64,000 bases of DNA, taken from positions 43,154,488 through 43,218,487 of the forward strand of contig CM073897.1 in assembly GCA_037176705.1 (NCBI GenBank), read 5' to 3'. The stretch comes from Molossus alvarezi. Taxonomy: Eukaryota > Chordata > Mammalia > Chiroptera > Molossidae. The notes below the pieces were generated by a model. That model was given only the letters and a program-made list of their open reading frames with translations. It searched no databases and had not been told where the DNA came from. Positions 1 to 10,760 of this stretch are shown here, in pieces. Both the position numbers and the translations under genes were made by a program. Each line of letters begins with the position of its first letter. The first letter of the stretch is position 1.

Positions 1-44
1 TCCTTCCTTCCTTCCTTCCTTCCTTCCTTCCTTCCTTCCTTCCT
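1..44. repeat. (TTCC)n microsatellite
   Basis: Eleven TCCT units open the window and run straight into the poly-T of the HAL1 below. On the HAL1 strand this is an A-tail that has turned into a GGAA tract. It may continue beyond the window edge. Confidence 0.95.
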
Positions 45-678
45 TTTTTAACTTATCTTTATTGTTGAATGTATTACAGATGTTCCTCATTTTTCCCCCT
101 TTGACTCCCCTCCTCCCCACTCCCGCCCCCCTCCTGCCTTTTCCCACACTGTTGTCTGTGTCCATTGGTTATGCATATAAGTTCTTTGGTTTATTTCTTC
201 CCACCCCCCAACCCCTTCCCTTTGAGGTTTGTCAGTCTAGCAACCAATTTGTACTTCTTAATCCTTTCATCCTTTTCACCCATTCCCCGAACCCCCTCCC
301 AACAAAATATTCTCTGTATCAATGAGAAGGTTTCTGTTCTGCTTGTTCATTTTGTTTGTAGATTCAGTTGTCGATAGATATGTATTCATTGCCATTTGGT
401 TTGTTCATATTTTTTATCTTTTTCTTCAAGAAGACCCTTCAACATTTCATATAATAATGATGGTGATGAACTTTAGCTTTTCCTTGTCTGGGGGAACTCT
501 TTATATGGCCATCAATTCTAAATGACAGATTTGCAGGATAGAGTAATCTTGGTTGTAGGTTCTTGCTTTTCATCACTCTGAATATTTCCTGCCACTCCCT
601 TCTGGCCTGCAAAGTTTCTTTTGAGAAATCAGTTGACAGTCTTATGGGAACTCCCTTGTAGGTAACTAACTGCTTTTC

Positions 679-691
679 TCTTGCTGCTTTT
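679..691. repeat. Target-site duplication, left copy (L1 in HAL1)
   Basis: TCTTGCTGCTTTT at 679-691 recurs exactly at 1501-1513 on the far side of the L1 fragment. HAL1 sequence resumes without loss after the second copy. Confidence 0.93.
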
Positions 692-1500
692 TTAAAAAAT
701 TTATTTATTTTTGTTACAGATGTTTCTCCCCCCCCAAACCCCCCTCTCCATCCCTCCTTGCCCTGTCCCCAGCTTTGTTGTCCATGTCCATTGTTCATGC
801 ATACATGCATATAAGTTCTGTGGTTTATCTCTTCCCCCACCCCCTCTTCTGGGGATTGTCAGTCTGTACCCCACTTCCATGTCTCTGGGACTACCCTGTT
901 CCTCAAACTGTTATGTTTATTATATTACACAAATAAGTGAAATCATGTGATGTTTGTCTTTCTCTGCTTGGCTTGTTTTGCTTAGGATAATACTCTCCAG
1001 GTCCCTCCATGTCGTCTCAAAGGATAAGAGATCTTTCTTTCTTACAGCTGCATAGTACTCCATTGTATATATGTACCACTGCTTTTTTATCCATTTGTCT
1101 ACCAATGGACATTTGGGCTGTTTTGAGATCTTAGCTATTGTAAATAGTGCTGCTATGAACATGGGGGTACATATATTCTTTCTGATTGGTCTTTCGGGCT
1201 TCTTAGGGTATATTCCTAGAAGTGGGATCACTGGGTCAAATGGAAGTTCAATTTTTAATTTTTTGAGGTAACACCATATTGTTTTCCATAGTGGCTGCAC
1301 CAGTCTGCATTCCCACCAGCAGTGTACTAGAGTCCCCTTTTCTCCACAACCTCACCAACACTTGTTTGATGATTTGTTGATGGCAGCCATTCTGACAGGT
1401 GTGAGGTGATACCTCATTATTGTTTTAATTTGCATCTTTCTGATGATTAGTGATGTTGAGCATTTCTTCATATGTCTCTTAGCTACTTGTACGTCCTATT
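692..1500 (-). mobile_element. 5'-truncated LINE-1 (ORF2 C-terminus plus 3'UTR)
   Basis: On the minus strand it encodes the last part of ORF2p ([19 protein letters not shown], then [15 protein letters not shown]) followed by the same short 3'UTR seen at 33.3, 35.8 and 58.9 kb (GTAACAAAAATAAATAAA end). Start and end are fixed by the 13-bp duplication. It is truncated at the 5' end, as usual for L1, and belongs to a fairly young bat L1 subfamily. Confidence 0.92.
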
Positions 1501-3061
1501 TCTTGCTGCTTTTAAGATTCTCTCTTTGTCTTGAACCTTTTGCATTTTGATGATGATGTGTCTCGGTGTGGGCCTCTTGGGTTCATCTTGTTTGGGACTC
1601 TCTGTACTTTCTGGACTTGTATGTCTGTTTCCTTCACCAAATTAGGGAAGTTTTCTGCCATTATTGTTTCAAATAGTTTTCTATTTCTTGTTCTCTTTTC
1701 TCCTTCTGGCACCCCCAAGATGTGAATGTTGGCACGCTTGAAGTTGTCCCAGAGGCTCCTTACACTATCCTCATTTTTTTGGATTATTTTTTCTTTTTGC
1801 TGTTCTGAGTGGGTGTTTTTTGCTTCCTTCTATTCCAAATTGATGGTTTGCTTCTTGGCTTTACCTACTCTACTACTGAATCTGTGTAAATTATTCTTTA
1901 TTTCAGTTAATGCCTCCTTCATTTCTGACTGTGCATCCATCATTTCTGACTGGTCCTTTTTTATGCTCTTGATGCCCTCACTAAGTTCACTGAGGTTCTC
2001 ACTAAGTTCATTGAGCATCTTTATAAACAGTATTTTGAACTCGGCATCTGTTAGGTTGCTTATCTCTATTTGTTTATCTTTTCCTGGGGTTTGTTCTGTT
2101 CTTTCATTTGGGACCTGTTTCTTTGTCTCCTTATTTTGGCTGCCTCCCTGTGTTTGTTTCTATGTATTACTTAATGATGAGGTATGGGGCTATCTGAGAC
2201 CAGATGCTGCTTGTTCGAAAGAATTTAGGAAAACCTGAAGCAGGATCCAAGACAGGCCAATACTATGGTTAAGCAACTGACAACAGCTTGGGTGGGCCTG
2301 GAAGTTGGATGGGGCGGGGCCTCAGGGAATCACCAGGGCGGGGCCAACAGTGTGAGCCAGGTTGCTGGAGTCCTATATATGGTGGCCGTCTGCTGCCCCA
2401 GGGAAGGGCTCACCAAAGGAACAAAGGCCTCTGACAGCATGTTTGTCCTGGAGAAAGCCCCCTCTCCAGCCCTCACTCTAATGGCAAACAGCTCAGTTCT
2501 TCCCTGTATGTCTCTGGAGCCCCTCAAGAGGCTTTCCCTCTGAGCTTAGAGGGAGCAAGTCTGGGTAAGTCTGTGCGTGGGCCCTTTAAGGAGCTGCCTG
2601 GGGCTCCAGCCGCCTCAGCCTCCCTGAGCCTCAGTTCCCACTGGTTTTTCCAGCCAGAAGTGATGGAGACTTTTCTTCCTGGCACTAGAACCCTGAGCGG
2701 GGTGCCTGGTGTGGGATGGGGACCCCTTAGTCCTCAGGGAGGAACTTTCCAGCCGAGGTGTCCACCTGATTTTTATCTGCCACACGTGGTTGTGGGACCA
2801 GCCTGTCGTGCCTCTGTCCCTCCTACCAGTCTTGATGTGGCTGCTTCTTTAATTTTGTAGTTGTAGGACTTCCATTTACCTCAGTTTCAGGTGGCTGTTC
2901 TGTAGTTTAGTTGTGACTTTGATGTGGTTGTGGCGTTTACCTATGCCACCATCTTGACAGGATGTCCAAGAGCTCAACATTTCTAAATCCCTTTATTCTA
3001 TAAAATACCTGACCAGTACTCCTCAACATTGTCAAGGTCATAAAAAATAAGGGAAGTCTAG

Positions 3062-3237
3062 TCCTGGCCCGTGTGGCTCAGTTGGTTGGAGTGTAATCCT
3101 GTGCACTGAAGGTTCTTGGTTTGATTCCCGGTCAGAGCTCATAGGCAGGTTGTAGGTTCAATCCCCAGTCAGGGCATGCATGGGAGGCCACCAATGGATG
3201 TTTCTCACATAGATGTCCTCTCTCTCTCTCAGTTTAC
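3062..3237 (+). mobile_element. Ves-like SINE
   Basis: tRNA-type head (GTGTGGCTCAGTTGGTTGG) with a B-box-like GTTTGATTCCC, then the SINE body. It is diverged and lacks the TCCTCGGGTGAGG tail; it ends in a CT-rich stretch. No clear target duplication. Confidence 0.85.
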
Positions 3238-3260
3238 ACCCCCCCACACACACACACTGA
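3238..3260. repeat. C-rich/(CA)n microsatellite
   Basis: A short run of C followed by CA repeats, probably grown from the SINE tail. Confidence 0.85.
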
Positions 3261-3643
3261 GAAACTGGCATAGCCTAGGGGAGCCTAGGAAATCATGATG
3301 ACTAAATGTAGTATCTTGGATGGAATCCTGGGACAGCTAAAGGACATTAGGTAAAAACTAAGGAAATCTGAATAAAATATGGACTTTAGTTAATAATAGT
3401 AACATTGGTTCATTAACATGAGGCCTTTTCTTTCTAGATGGTCTTCACCATCTCTTGTCATTGCCAAAATCACCAGTGCCAACTCAAGTTCTGGCGAAAC
3501 TATGTGGTGTTCCAAATTCTACTAAAAATAGTTAAGCACAACTTTTGGGGCAGGCACCTGTGGACACCAGCAGCTGCAGAGTGCTTTGGGCAGGTACCTG
3601 AGGCCCATCTGCCCTATAAGCCTCAACAGAAACAGAGAGATCT

Positions 3644-3849
3644 GCCCAGCTGGTGTGGCTCAGTGGTTGAGCATCGACCCGTGCACCAAGAGGTCGCTGG
3701 CTCAATTCCTGGTCAAGGCACATGTCCAGGTTGTGGGGCCAATCCCCCGTGGGGGGCATGCAGGAGGCAGCCAATCGACGTTCTCTCTCATCGATGTTAC
3801 TATCTCTCCCTCTCCCTTCCTCTCTGTAAAATCAATAAAGAGCAAAACA
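3644..3849 (+). mobile_element. Ves-like SINE-B with target duplication
   Basis: SINE-B head (GGTGTGGCTCAGTGGTTGAG) and end (AAAATCAATAAAG). The 14-bp repeat AAACAGAGAGATCT flanks it at 3630-3643 and 3850-3863, so the boundaries are secure. Confidence 0.95.
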
Positions 3850-4193
3850 AAACAGAGAGATCTTTCCTGAGAGTCAGAGCTGGAGCAGGCTGGAGGGAAA
3901 TTGGGGTGAAGACAGTTGCACTTGGGGGGTCACAAACAATCTGGGAGAAAGTAAGGAAGTTTGGCTTTCCTGCAAAATGCATGGAAGCAGAGCAAGAGAA
4001 TTACTGTTTTGTGACTATTGTTGCAACCTATTATTTCCTGTGAAGGATGCTGTTGCCTGAAAAATGGAACCTACCAAGTAGGGGACTTATTGCTAAGATA
4101 TCTATAAATCTCTCTAAAATCTGATAAATATAAAAATATATAAAATACAACCCCTAAATACAATTTAATGCCCCGAGTCAGAGTATTTTTTTT

Positions 4194-4449
4194 AACCTTT
4201 TTTTTTAAATCCTCGCCAGAGGACATTTTTCCATTTTTTTGTTCAGATAGAGTGGGAGGGAGAGAGAGGAAGAGAGAGAAAGAGAGAAACATTGACATGA
4301 AAGGAACACATCCAATGGCTGTCACCCGCACGACCAACCAGGGCTGGGGACAAACTGCAACTGAGGTACGTGCCCTTAGCGGGAACCAAACCCAGGTCTC
4401 TCTGGATTGCAGGCCAACGCTCTAACCGCTGAGCCAAACCGGCCAGGGC
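4194..4449 (-). mobile_element. Ves-like SINE-A with target duplication
   Basis: Complete minus-strand copy with tail ATCCTCGCCAGAGGACATTT, a GA-rich middle and a head ending in GGCCAGGGC. Flanked by CAGAGTATTTTTTTT at about 4179-4193 and 4450-4464. Confidence 0.95.
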
Positions 4450-4954
4450 CAGAGTATTTTTTTTTTTTAATAAAGGTTAAAACAAAGTACACAGATGCAG
4501 AAATCCTTTTTACTATAATACCTAACACAAACCTCCACCGACTAGTTTTCCAACCTCCTTTTGTCTCTAATGATGGGACTGGTGGTTTGAACCTAATGCC
4601 TAAATGTCTAGCTTTGAATTTAACTGGACAAACCTGATTCTTGCCAGGATTATCAACTCTGACTTATAGTTATGGGAGCTGCCTCCTCTGAATTTCACTC
4701 CACCTAACTTCCTATGCACTGTTCCCTTTCTGATGCTCAACTAGCTATTTCATCTTTGCTCAACTTCACTTTCAGTGTGTATTATGACTGGTTCTTCTAT
4801 GTTAAAAGCGGTATTTGTTTTTAATAGGATTAATTCTTCCTTTACTTTAGACCGTGAACAGAATCTGTCAAGACACACCCTAACCCTAGAACAAGGCTTG
4901 TTCAATGAAGATCATGGACAGAATGACTCATTAATAGGCTCTTATCACCATGAG

Positions 4955-5095
4955 TCTTCATTCATTCAACAAATATTTATTGAGAATCAGGTGCCAACCA
5001 CTGTGCTAGAAACCGTAACACAACAATGAATACTGTCCCTTTGTTCTTGGTGCTTAATCTATTGAGAAAGATGGAATAATATCAAACAAGGATTA
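4955..5095 (-). mobile_element. L2 3'-end relic
   Basis: CATTCATTCAACAAATATTT, then CAGGTGCCAACCACTGTGCTAG, is the reverse complement of the L2 3' end. It is an old mammalian relic. Nothing recognisable lies at 4465-4954. Confidence 0.6.
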
Positions 5096-5619
5096 AGGTA
5101 GGGGAATATTGTGCTGTCATCTCTAAAACTATGGTTTTTAATCTTTTTTGGGAGGTAGACATAGACCTTTTGAATTTGATCAATGTCGTGAACCCCTTGC
5201 CTCAGAAAACAAACATCCCCCAAAACTTGCCAATAATTTCAAACCCTTCCATGAACTCTGGGTTTAAAATTTCTGCCCTAAATGGTAAACACCAAAGTCA
5301 GATGAAACCTAAATAAGCAGAAATTCTAAGACATACGGAGGGGAAGGTAGACTAAGTGCTGAGGAGCGGCAGCAGCAAGAGTGGAACATGAGTTTCTATA
5401 GCTTTATCTCACATGTGTTATCACCAGCCTACATGCATAATAATTACTGTTTCCAGGAATAATCCAGTACTGAGGACCCAGTGCCCCACCAAGTGAACTT
5501 TGCCCTCCCCCAGGAGAGCACTTTAAGAAGTTACCAACTCATTCACCTTTGCTCTAGTGCAGCACCAATATGTATGGTGAGCAGTGCTATCCATGAAAAC
5601 TAAGCAGGGCAAAGGGGGC

Positions 5620-5935
5620 AGGAAGTTACTAGGGTTTTCTGTTAGTGCTGTTTTATATAGAATGTCAGGAAGCCTTCTCTGATAAGATGATATTTGAGTG
5701 GAAACCTTAGAAGTAGGGGAGCAAAGCATGTGGATATCTGGGAGAGCATTTCAGGCCAAGGGAGCAGCAAAAGGGAGGAGGCCAGTGGGCAGAGCAGAGT
5801 AAGGCGGGTGGGGAATAAGGTCACAAGAGGGAATTGAGGCTTATATATCGTGTCTCCCAGGGTTAGTGTGAAAGGGTCTGGGATTAGGGAGAAGCAGAAT
5901 GTGAGGGTGCCAGACCCTGACGGATTCATAGAATG
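5620..5935 (-). mobile_element. L2 relic (internal part)
   Basis: Motifs such as GAAGCCTTCTCTGATAAGAT, ATTTGAGTGGAAACC and GCATTTCAGGCCAAGGGAGC match the reverse complement of the L2 3' coding/UTR region by recall. The part between this and 5095 is not recognised. Confidence 0.5.
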
Positions 5936-6256
5936 CTGTTAGTAGTGGAGAACCTGCTCAGTGAAATCCAGGGGAGGTGTTTTGTATTGTTACAACCATG
6001 ACTGCACAAATTCTGGAGGTATGGTTAGCCATACCTGGACAACGTGGCAAGGCTTACCAGGCCTTACCTTACCAAAGGATGGGTTCATGTGTATAACCGT
6101 AGACACCCCTCTCTGTGTGTAAGGGGGTGGGGTAGGGTGGAGCCAGGAAGCTGAAAGAACAGTGGGGAAAAGTGGGAAGAGCTTAAAAAGGGTAAAGGAT
6201 CAGGAAAGGGGGAGTGAGCATCTGTCTGTCAGTGGCCACTCTTTACCCAGGTGAAG

Positions 6257-6260
<4 letters not shown>

Positions 6261-6293
<33 letters not shown>
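6261..6293. repeat. (TG)n microsatellite
   Basis: About 16 TG units after TATATA. They abut the tail of the SINE that follows. Confidence 0.95.
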
Positions 6294-6295
<2 letters not shown>

Positions 6296-6545
6296 CCTCA
6301 CCCGAGGACATTTTTTTTTATCCTCACCCGAGGTCATTTTTGCATTTAGCTTCAGATAGAGAGGGAGAAAAAGAGAAAGAGAAACATCGATGTGAGAGAA
6401 ACACATCAACTGGTTGCCACCCACACGACTCCAACAGGGGCCGGGGACAAACTGCAACCGAGGTACATGCCCCTGGCGGAAACCTAACCCGGTCTCTCTG
6501 GTCCGCGGGCCGACGCTCTAACCACTGAGCAAAACTGGCCAGGGC
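6294..6545 (-). mobile_element. Ves-like SINE-A with duplicated tail module
   Basis: Head ends in GGCCAGGGC at 6545. The tail carries ATCCTCACCCGAGGACATTT and then, after a T-run, a second ATCCTCACCCGAGGTCATTT (6296-6340). Two copies of this hairpin-like module are not seen in the other SINE-A copies here. Confidence 0.92.
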
Positions 6546-6579
6546 TGAAATATAGATATTTTAATTTGGTTTTAAAGTA

Positions 6580-6684
6580 ATACTAAGAGATGGGTGTTAC
6601 TGTCCCCATTTTACAGATCAGAAATAACTTGACAAAGGTGATGCACTTCTAGTAACTGGTAGCTTCATTACTTTGTCTTCAGTT
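6580..6684 (-). mobile_element. MIR relic
   Basis: TGTCCCCATTTTACAGATCA matches the MIR core (reverse strand). The next SINE interrupts or ends it. Confidence 0.6.
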
Positions 6685-6699
6685 CTTACCTATTTTCTT

Positions 6700-6961
6700 T
6701 TCTTTTTTCTTTTTATTTTTTTTATCCTTACCCGAGGATATTTTTCCATTTTTTGTACAGATAGAGTGGGAGGGAGAGAGAGGAAGGGAGAGAGAGAGAG
6801 AAACATCGACGTGAAGGGACACATAGAGTGGCTGCCACCCGCACGACCAACCAGGGCCGGGGACAAACTGCAACCGAAGTATGTGCCCTTAGCGGGAACT
6901 GAACCCAGGTCTCTCCGGACCGCAGGCAGACGCTCTAACCGCTGAGCCAGACTGGCCAGGG
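6700..6961 (-). mobile_element. Ves-like SINE-A with target duplication
   Basis: Full-length, little-diverged copy. CTTACCTATTTTCTT flanks it at 6685-6699 and 6962-6976. Confidence 0.95.
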
Positions 6962-6976
6962 CTTACCTATTTTCTT

Positions 6977-7390
6977 ATATTGTTGTATTTATTTATTCAA
7001 ATACTATATATGGAGAAACAAAATAATGTTACAGGTAGGAAGACTACAGAAGGATGGCAAAATGGCAGGCTGGTAAGAAATTTTGAATTCTGGTTTCTCC
7101 TCACTGTTGGATTATGCACCTGGCCTTATAATAAAGGGCCACAAGGTGGCAGCATCTCACCGATTAGTTGTTGGTGGCGAACACTCATGCTCCATTGCCA
7201 ACTGTTGGCAGTACAAAAATATTGAATAAAAAGTAATGTGTTCATTATAGTCCGTATTTGGAAACTGACCCATCATAAGCAGGAATATTTGTCAAGAAAC
7301 AGAGTAAAAGCCCCTAAGCTCACAGAAAAACACCTACTCACCAGCCTTATGAGTCTGACATTTGCCTCCAAATAAACAGGATTAAAAAAC
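6977..7390. other. No recognised feature
   Basis: Sequence between a SINE and the second HAL1. I see no gene, RNA or family repeat in it. Confidence 0.5.
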
Positions 7391-7420
7391 ACTTCCGGTC
7401 AAGATGGCGGTAGGTAAACG
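7391..7420 (+). promoter_or_regulatory. HAL1 5'-terminal promoter motifs (ETS-like and YY1-like)
   Basis: ACTTCCGG (ETS-type) and CAAGATGGCGG (YY1-type) lie at the extreme 5' end. In human L1 a YY1 site at the same place sets the transcription start. Copy 1 keeps CAAGATGGTGG. Function here is inferred from position and motif only. Confidence 0.5.
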
Positions 7421-8243
7421 CGGTATCGCGTCCTCCCACAACCACATCAAAGTTACAGCTAAACTACAGAACAACCATCATGCAAAATTGCCTGAAATTG
7501 CGCTGAATGGAAGTCCTACAACTACGGAATTAAAGCAGCAGCCACATTGAAACTGGTAGGAGGGGTGGAGGCGGAGAGCCTGGTCCCACACCCACGTGTG
7601 ATGGATAAAATTTAGGAGGATACCTCGGCTGGGAAGGTCCACCCTGAGGACTGAGGGGTCCTCGTCCCACACCAGGCACCCCGCTCAGGGTCCCAGTGCC
7701 AGGAAGAGAAGTCCCCATAACTTCTGGCTGGAAAACCTGTGGGAACTGAGGCTCAGGGAGGCTGAGGTGGCGGGAGCCCCAGGCAGCTCCTTAAAGGGCC
7801 CGAGCACAGACTTATCTAACTCCATCCCTCTGAGCTTGGAGGGGAGGCAGCTCAAGGGGCACCAGAGACATACAGGGAAGAACTGAGCTGTTTGTCACTG
7901 GAGTGAGGGCTGGAGAGGGGGCTTTCTTCTGGACAGATGTGCTGTCAGAGGCCTTTGTTCCTTTGGTGAGCCCTTCCCTGGGGCAGCAGACAGTGGCCGT
8001 ATCTGGTACCCCAGAAACCTGGCTCACACTTGTTGCCCCGCCCTGGTGATTCCCTGAGGCCCCGCCCCACCCAACCTTCAGGCCCACCCAAGCTATTGCC
8101 AGTTGCTTTACCATAGGATTGGCCTGTCTTGGATCCTGCTTCAGGTTTTCCTAAATTCTTTCAAGCAAGCAGCATCTGGTCTCAGCTAGCCCCATACCTC
8201 TTGTTAAGTAATACACAGAAATAAACACAGGGAGGCAGCCAAA

Positions 8244-9183
8244 ATGAGGAGACAAAGAAACAGGTCCCAAATGAAAGAACAGAACAAAACCCCAGGAAAA
8301 GAACTAAGCAAAATGGAGATAAGCAACCTAACATATGCTGAGTTCAAAATACTGCTTATAAGGATGCTCAATGAACTCAGTGAGAACCTCAGTGAACTTA
8401 GTGAGGGCCTCAATAGCATAAAAAAGGACCAGTCAGAAATGAAGGATGCACAGTCAGAAATGAAGGAGGCATTAACTGAAATAAAGAATAATTTACACAG
8501 ATTCAATAGTAGAGTAGGTAAAGCCGAGAAGCAAACCATCAATTTGGAATAAAGGAAGCAAAAAATGCCCAATCAGAACAGCAAAAAGAAAAAATAATCC
8601 AAAAAAATGAGGATAGTGTAAGGAGCCTCTGGGATAACTTCAAGTGTGCCAACATTCGCATCTTGGGGGTGCCAGAAGGAGAAGAGAGAGAACAAGAAAT
8701 CGAAAACCTATTTGAAACAATAATGGCAGAAAACTTCCCTAACTTGGTGAAGGAAACAGACATACAAGTCCAGGAAGCACAGAGAGTCCCAAACAAGATG
8801 AACCCAAGAGGCCCACACCAAGACACATCATCATCAAAATGCAAGAGGTTCAAGATAAAGAGAAAAATTTAAAAGCAGCAAGAGAAAAGGAGTTAGTTAC
8901 CTACAAGGGAGTTCCCATAAGACTGTGAGCTGATTTCTCAAAAGAAACTTTGCAGGCCAGAAGGGAGTGACAAGAAATATTCAGAGTGATGAGAAGCAAG
9001 AACCCACACCCAAGATTACTCTATCCTGCAAAGCTGTCATTTAGAATCGATGGACATATAAAGAGTTTCGTAGACAAGAAAAAGTTAAAGGAGTTCATCA
9101 CCACCAAACCATTATTATATGAAATGATGAAGGGTCTTTTTGAAGAAAAAGATAAAATATATGAACAAACAAAAGGGCAATGA
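8244..9183 (+). pseudogene. HAL1 ORF1p (L1 ORF1 RNA-binding protein), broken copy 2
   Basis: Begins at an ATG (8244) that opens MRRQRNRSQMKEQNK. The coiled-coil part contains two SEMK repeats and stops with TAA right after QTINLE (about 8550). The RRM part (VPEGE, then AENFPNLVKETDIQVQEAQ) is in another frame (8663-8872), and the C-terminal part (PRLLYPAKLSFRIDGHIKSF, ending KIYEQTKGQ) is in a third (8986-9183). Stop and frameshift positions match copy 1: TAA here against TAG there, with one extra base lost here, and the same one-base deletion after NPRG. It cannot make ORF1p now and the source probably could not either. Confidence 0.87.
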
Positions 9184-10110
9184 ATACATATCTATCTATG
9201 ACTGAATCTACAAACAAAATGGACAGGCAGAATAGAAACATTCTCATAGATACAAAGAACATTTTGTTGGTTGCCAGATGGGAGGGGGGTTGGGGAATGG
9301 GTGAAAAAGGTGAAGGGATTAAGAAGTACAAATTGGTTGCTAGACTGACAAACCTCAAAGGGAAGGGGGTTAGAGGGTGGGAAGAAATAAACCAAAGAAC
9401 TTACATGCATAACCAATGGACACAGACAACAGTGTGGGAAAAGGCAGGAGGGGGTCGGGAGTAGGGAGGAGGGGGTCAATGTGGGGAAAAATGAGAAACA
9501 TCTGTAATACATTTAACAATAAAGATTAAAAAAAAAAAAAGATTCTGCAGGATAAAGGAAGCCACCAAAACAGTGAAATGGCTATATGAAATGGGAGAAA
9601 ATATTTACAAGTCATTATCTGATAAGGAGTTAATATCCAAAATACACAAGAGACCCCTACAAGTTAATAGCAAAAAACAAACAAACCAACAAACAAAAAC
9701 CTCACACAATTAAAAAATGGGCAAGGGACTTGAAATGACATTTTCCCAAAGAGGATTTACTTAGGCCACCAGATATATGAAAAGGTGCTCAACATCAGAG
9801 GGTCATCAGGGAAATGCAAATCAAAACCACAAAGGATATCAGCTCACACCTGTTAGGATGACTATTATAAAACAAACACAAGATAAGTGTTGGTGAGGAT
9901 GTGGAGAAAACCGGAACCGTTATTCATTGGTAATAATGTCAAATGATTCAGCTACTATGGAAAATAGTATGAAGGTTCCTCAAAAACTTAAAAATAGAAC
10001 TGCCATACGATCCAGCAATTTCACTTCTGGGATCCATCCAAAAGAATGGAAAACAAGATCTTGAAGCAATATTTGCACTCCCATGTTTCTTGCAGCATTA
10101 TTTATTTATT

Positions 10111-10322
10111 TATAATTTTTTTCTTTTTTCTTTATTGATTTTAGAGAAAGGAAGAGGGAGATAGAAACATCAATGAGAGAGAACATCGATTAGCCACCTC
10201 CTGCATGCCCCCCACTGGGGATTTGGCCCACAACCTGGGCATGTGCCCTGACCGGGAATCAAACTGATGACCTCTATGGTGCCTGGGTCTACGCTCAACC
10301 ACTGAGCCACACCGGTTGGGCT
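10111..10322 (-). mobile_element. Ves-like SINE-B with target duplication
   Basis: Tail TTCTTTATTGATTTTAGAG and head ACTGAGCCACACCGG. TTGCAGCATTATTTATTTATT (10090-10110) repeats at 10323-10343 with one mismatch. Confidence 0.93.
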
Positions 10323-10343
10323 TTGCAGCGTTATTTATTTATT

Positions 10344-10562
10344 TTTTAAATTTTCTTCTTTATTGAATTTTAGAGAGAGGAAATGAGAGGGAGAGATAGA
10401 AACATCAGTGAAAGAGACATAGCAATTGGTTGCCACCCACACGACCCCAACCGGAGCCGGGGATGAACCGTAACCGAGGTACATGCCCTTGGCCGGAATC
10501 AAACCTGGGATTCTTTGGTCCATGGGCTGACATGCTAACTGCTAAGCCAAAGTGGCCAGGGC
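10344..10562 (-). mobile_element. Ves-like SINE inserted at the edge of the previous one
   Basis: Head ends GCCAAAGTGGCCAGGGC. It sits in the right-hand target duplication of the SINE before it, so it inserted later. GCAGC repeats at its ends. Confidence 0.9.
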
Positions 10563-10760
10563 AGCATTTTTAACAATAGCCAAAATATGGAAATAACCCA
10601 AATATCCATCAGCAAGTGGATAAAGAAAGTGTGGTATATACATACAATGGAATATTATTCAGCCATATAAAGGAAGGAAATCCTCCCATTTGTGACAACT
10701 TGGATGAACCCGGAGGGGCATTATTCTAAGTAAAATGAGCCAGTGCCTGAAGGGCAAATA

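Larger units (their letters stand above)
386..2137 (-). pseudogene. HAL1 ORF1p (L1 ORF1 RNA-binding protein), broken copy 1
   Basis: L1 ORF1p is a trimeric coiled-coil RNA chaperone with an RRM and a C-terminal domain. Visible here are a coiled-coil piece (MLNELSENLSELSEG, 1830-2018), an RRM piece (VPEGE, then IMAENFPNLVKETDIQVQ, 1512-1718) and a C-terminal piece with REKQLVTYKG and ETLQARREWQEIF (about 440-678). Defects: the start codon ATG has become ATA near 2137, a base is missing in the N-terminal part, a TAG follows QTINLE near 1830, a one-base deletion lies at the NPRG position near 1580, and L1 is inserted before the C-terminal domain. The TAG and the NPRG deletion recur in copy 2, so they look inherited from the source. 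Confidence 0.85.
45..2966 (-). mobile_element. HAL1 (half-LINE-1) retrotransposon, nearly full length
   Basis: Read on the minus strand, this runs from a 5' end with a CAAGATGG motif near 2960, through a 5'UTR, L1-type ORF1 remnants and a 3'UTR, to an AATAAAGATAAG-type end and A-tail at 45-60. There is no ORF2 (endonuclease or reverse transcriptase) between ORF1 and the 3' end, which defines the half-L1 class. The second copy at 7391-9540 aligns along its whole length. A younger L1 fragment (692-1500) interrupts it with a clear target duplication. Being 5' complete is uncommon for L1-type insertions. The identity rests on ORF1 similarity to L1 and on the missing ORF2. Confidence 0.85.
7391..9540 (+). 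mobile_element. HAL1 (half-LINE-1) retrotransposon, nearly full length
   Basis: Starts with ACTTCCGGTCAAGATGGCGG, then a GC-rich 5'UTR of about 850 bp, ORF1 remnants (8244-9183), a 3'UTR with no ORF2, AATAAAG near 9525 and a poly-A tail of about 13. It aligns with the copy at 45-2966 over its full length. It lies at the edge of an older L1M relic that continues at 9541. I could not find a convincing target duplication. Confidence 0.87.
9541..10760 (+). mobile_element. Old L1 (L1M-type), ORF2 C-terminus, split by two SINEs
   Basis: Plus-strand L1 sequence with the typical late-ORF2 order: ATGGGAGAAAATATTTACAA, TCAGGGAAATGCAAATCAAA, GCTCACACCTGTTAGGATG, CAATAGCCAAAATATGGAAA, CAATGGAATATTATTCAGCC. 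SINEs at 10111-10322 and 10344-10562 interrupt it and the L1 then resumes in register. Confidence 0.85.
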
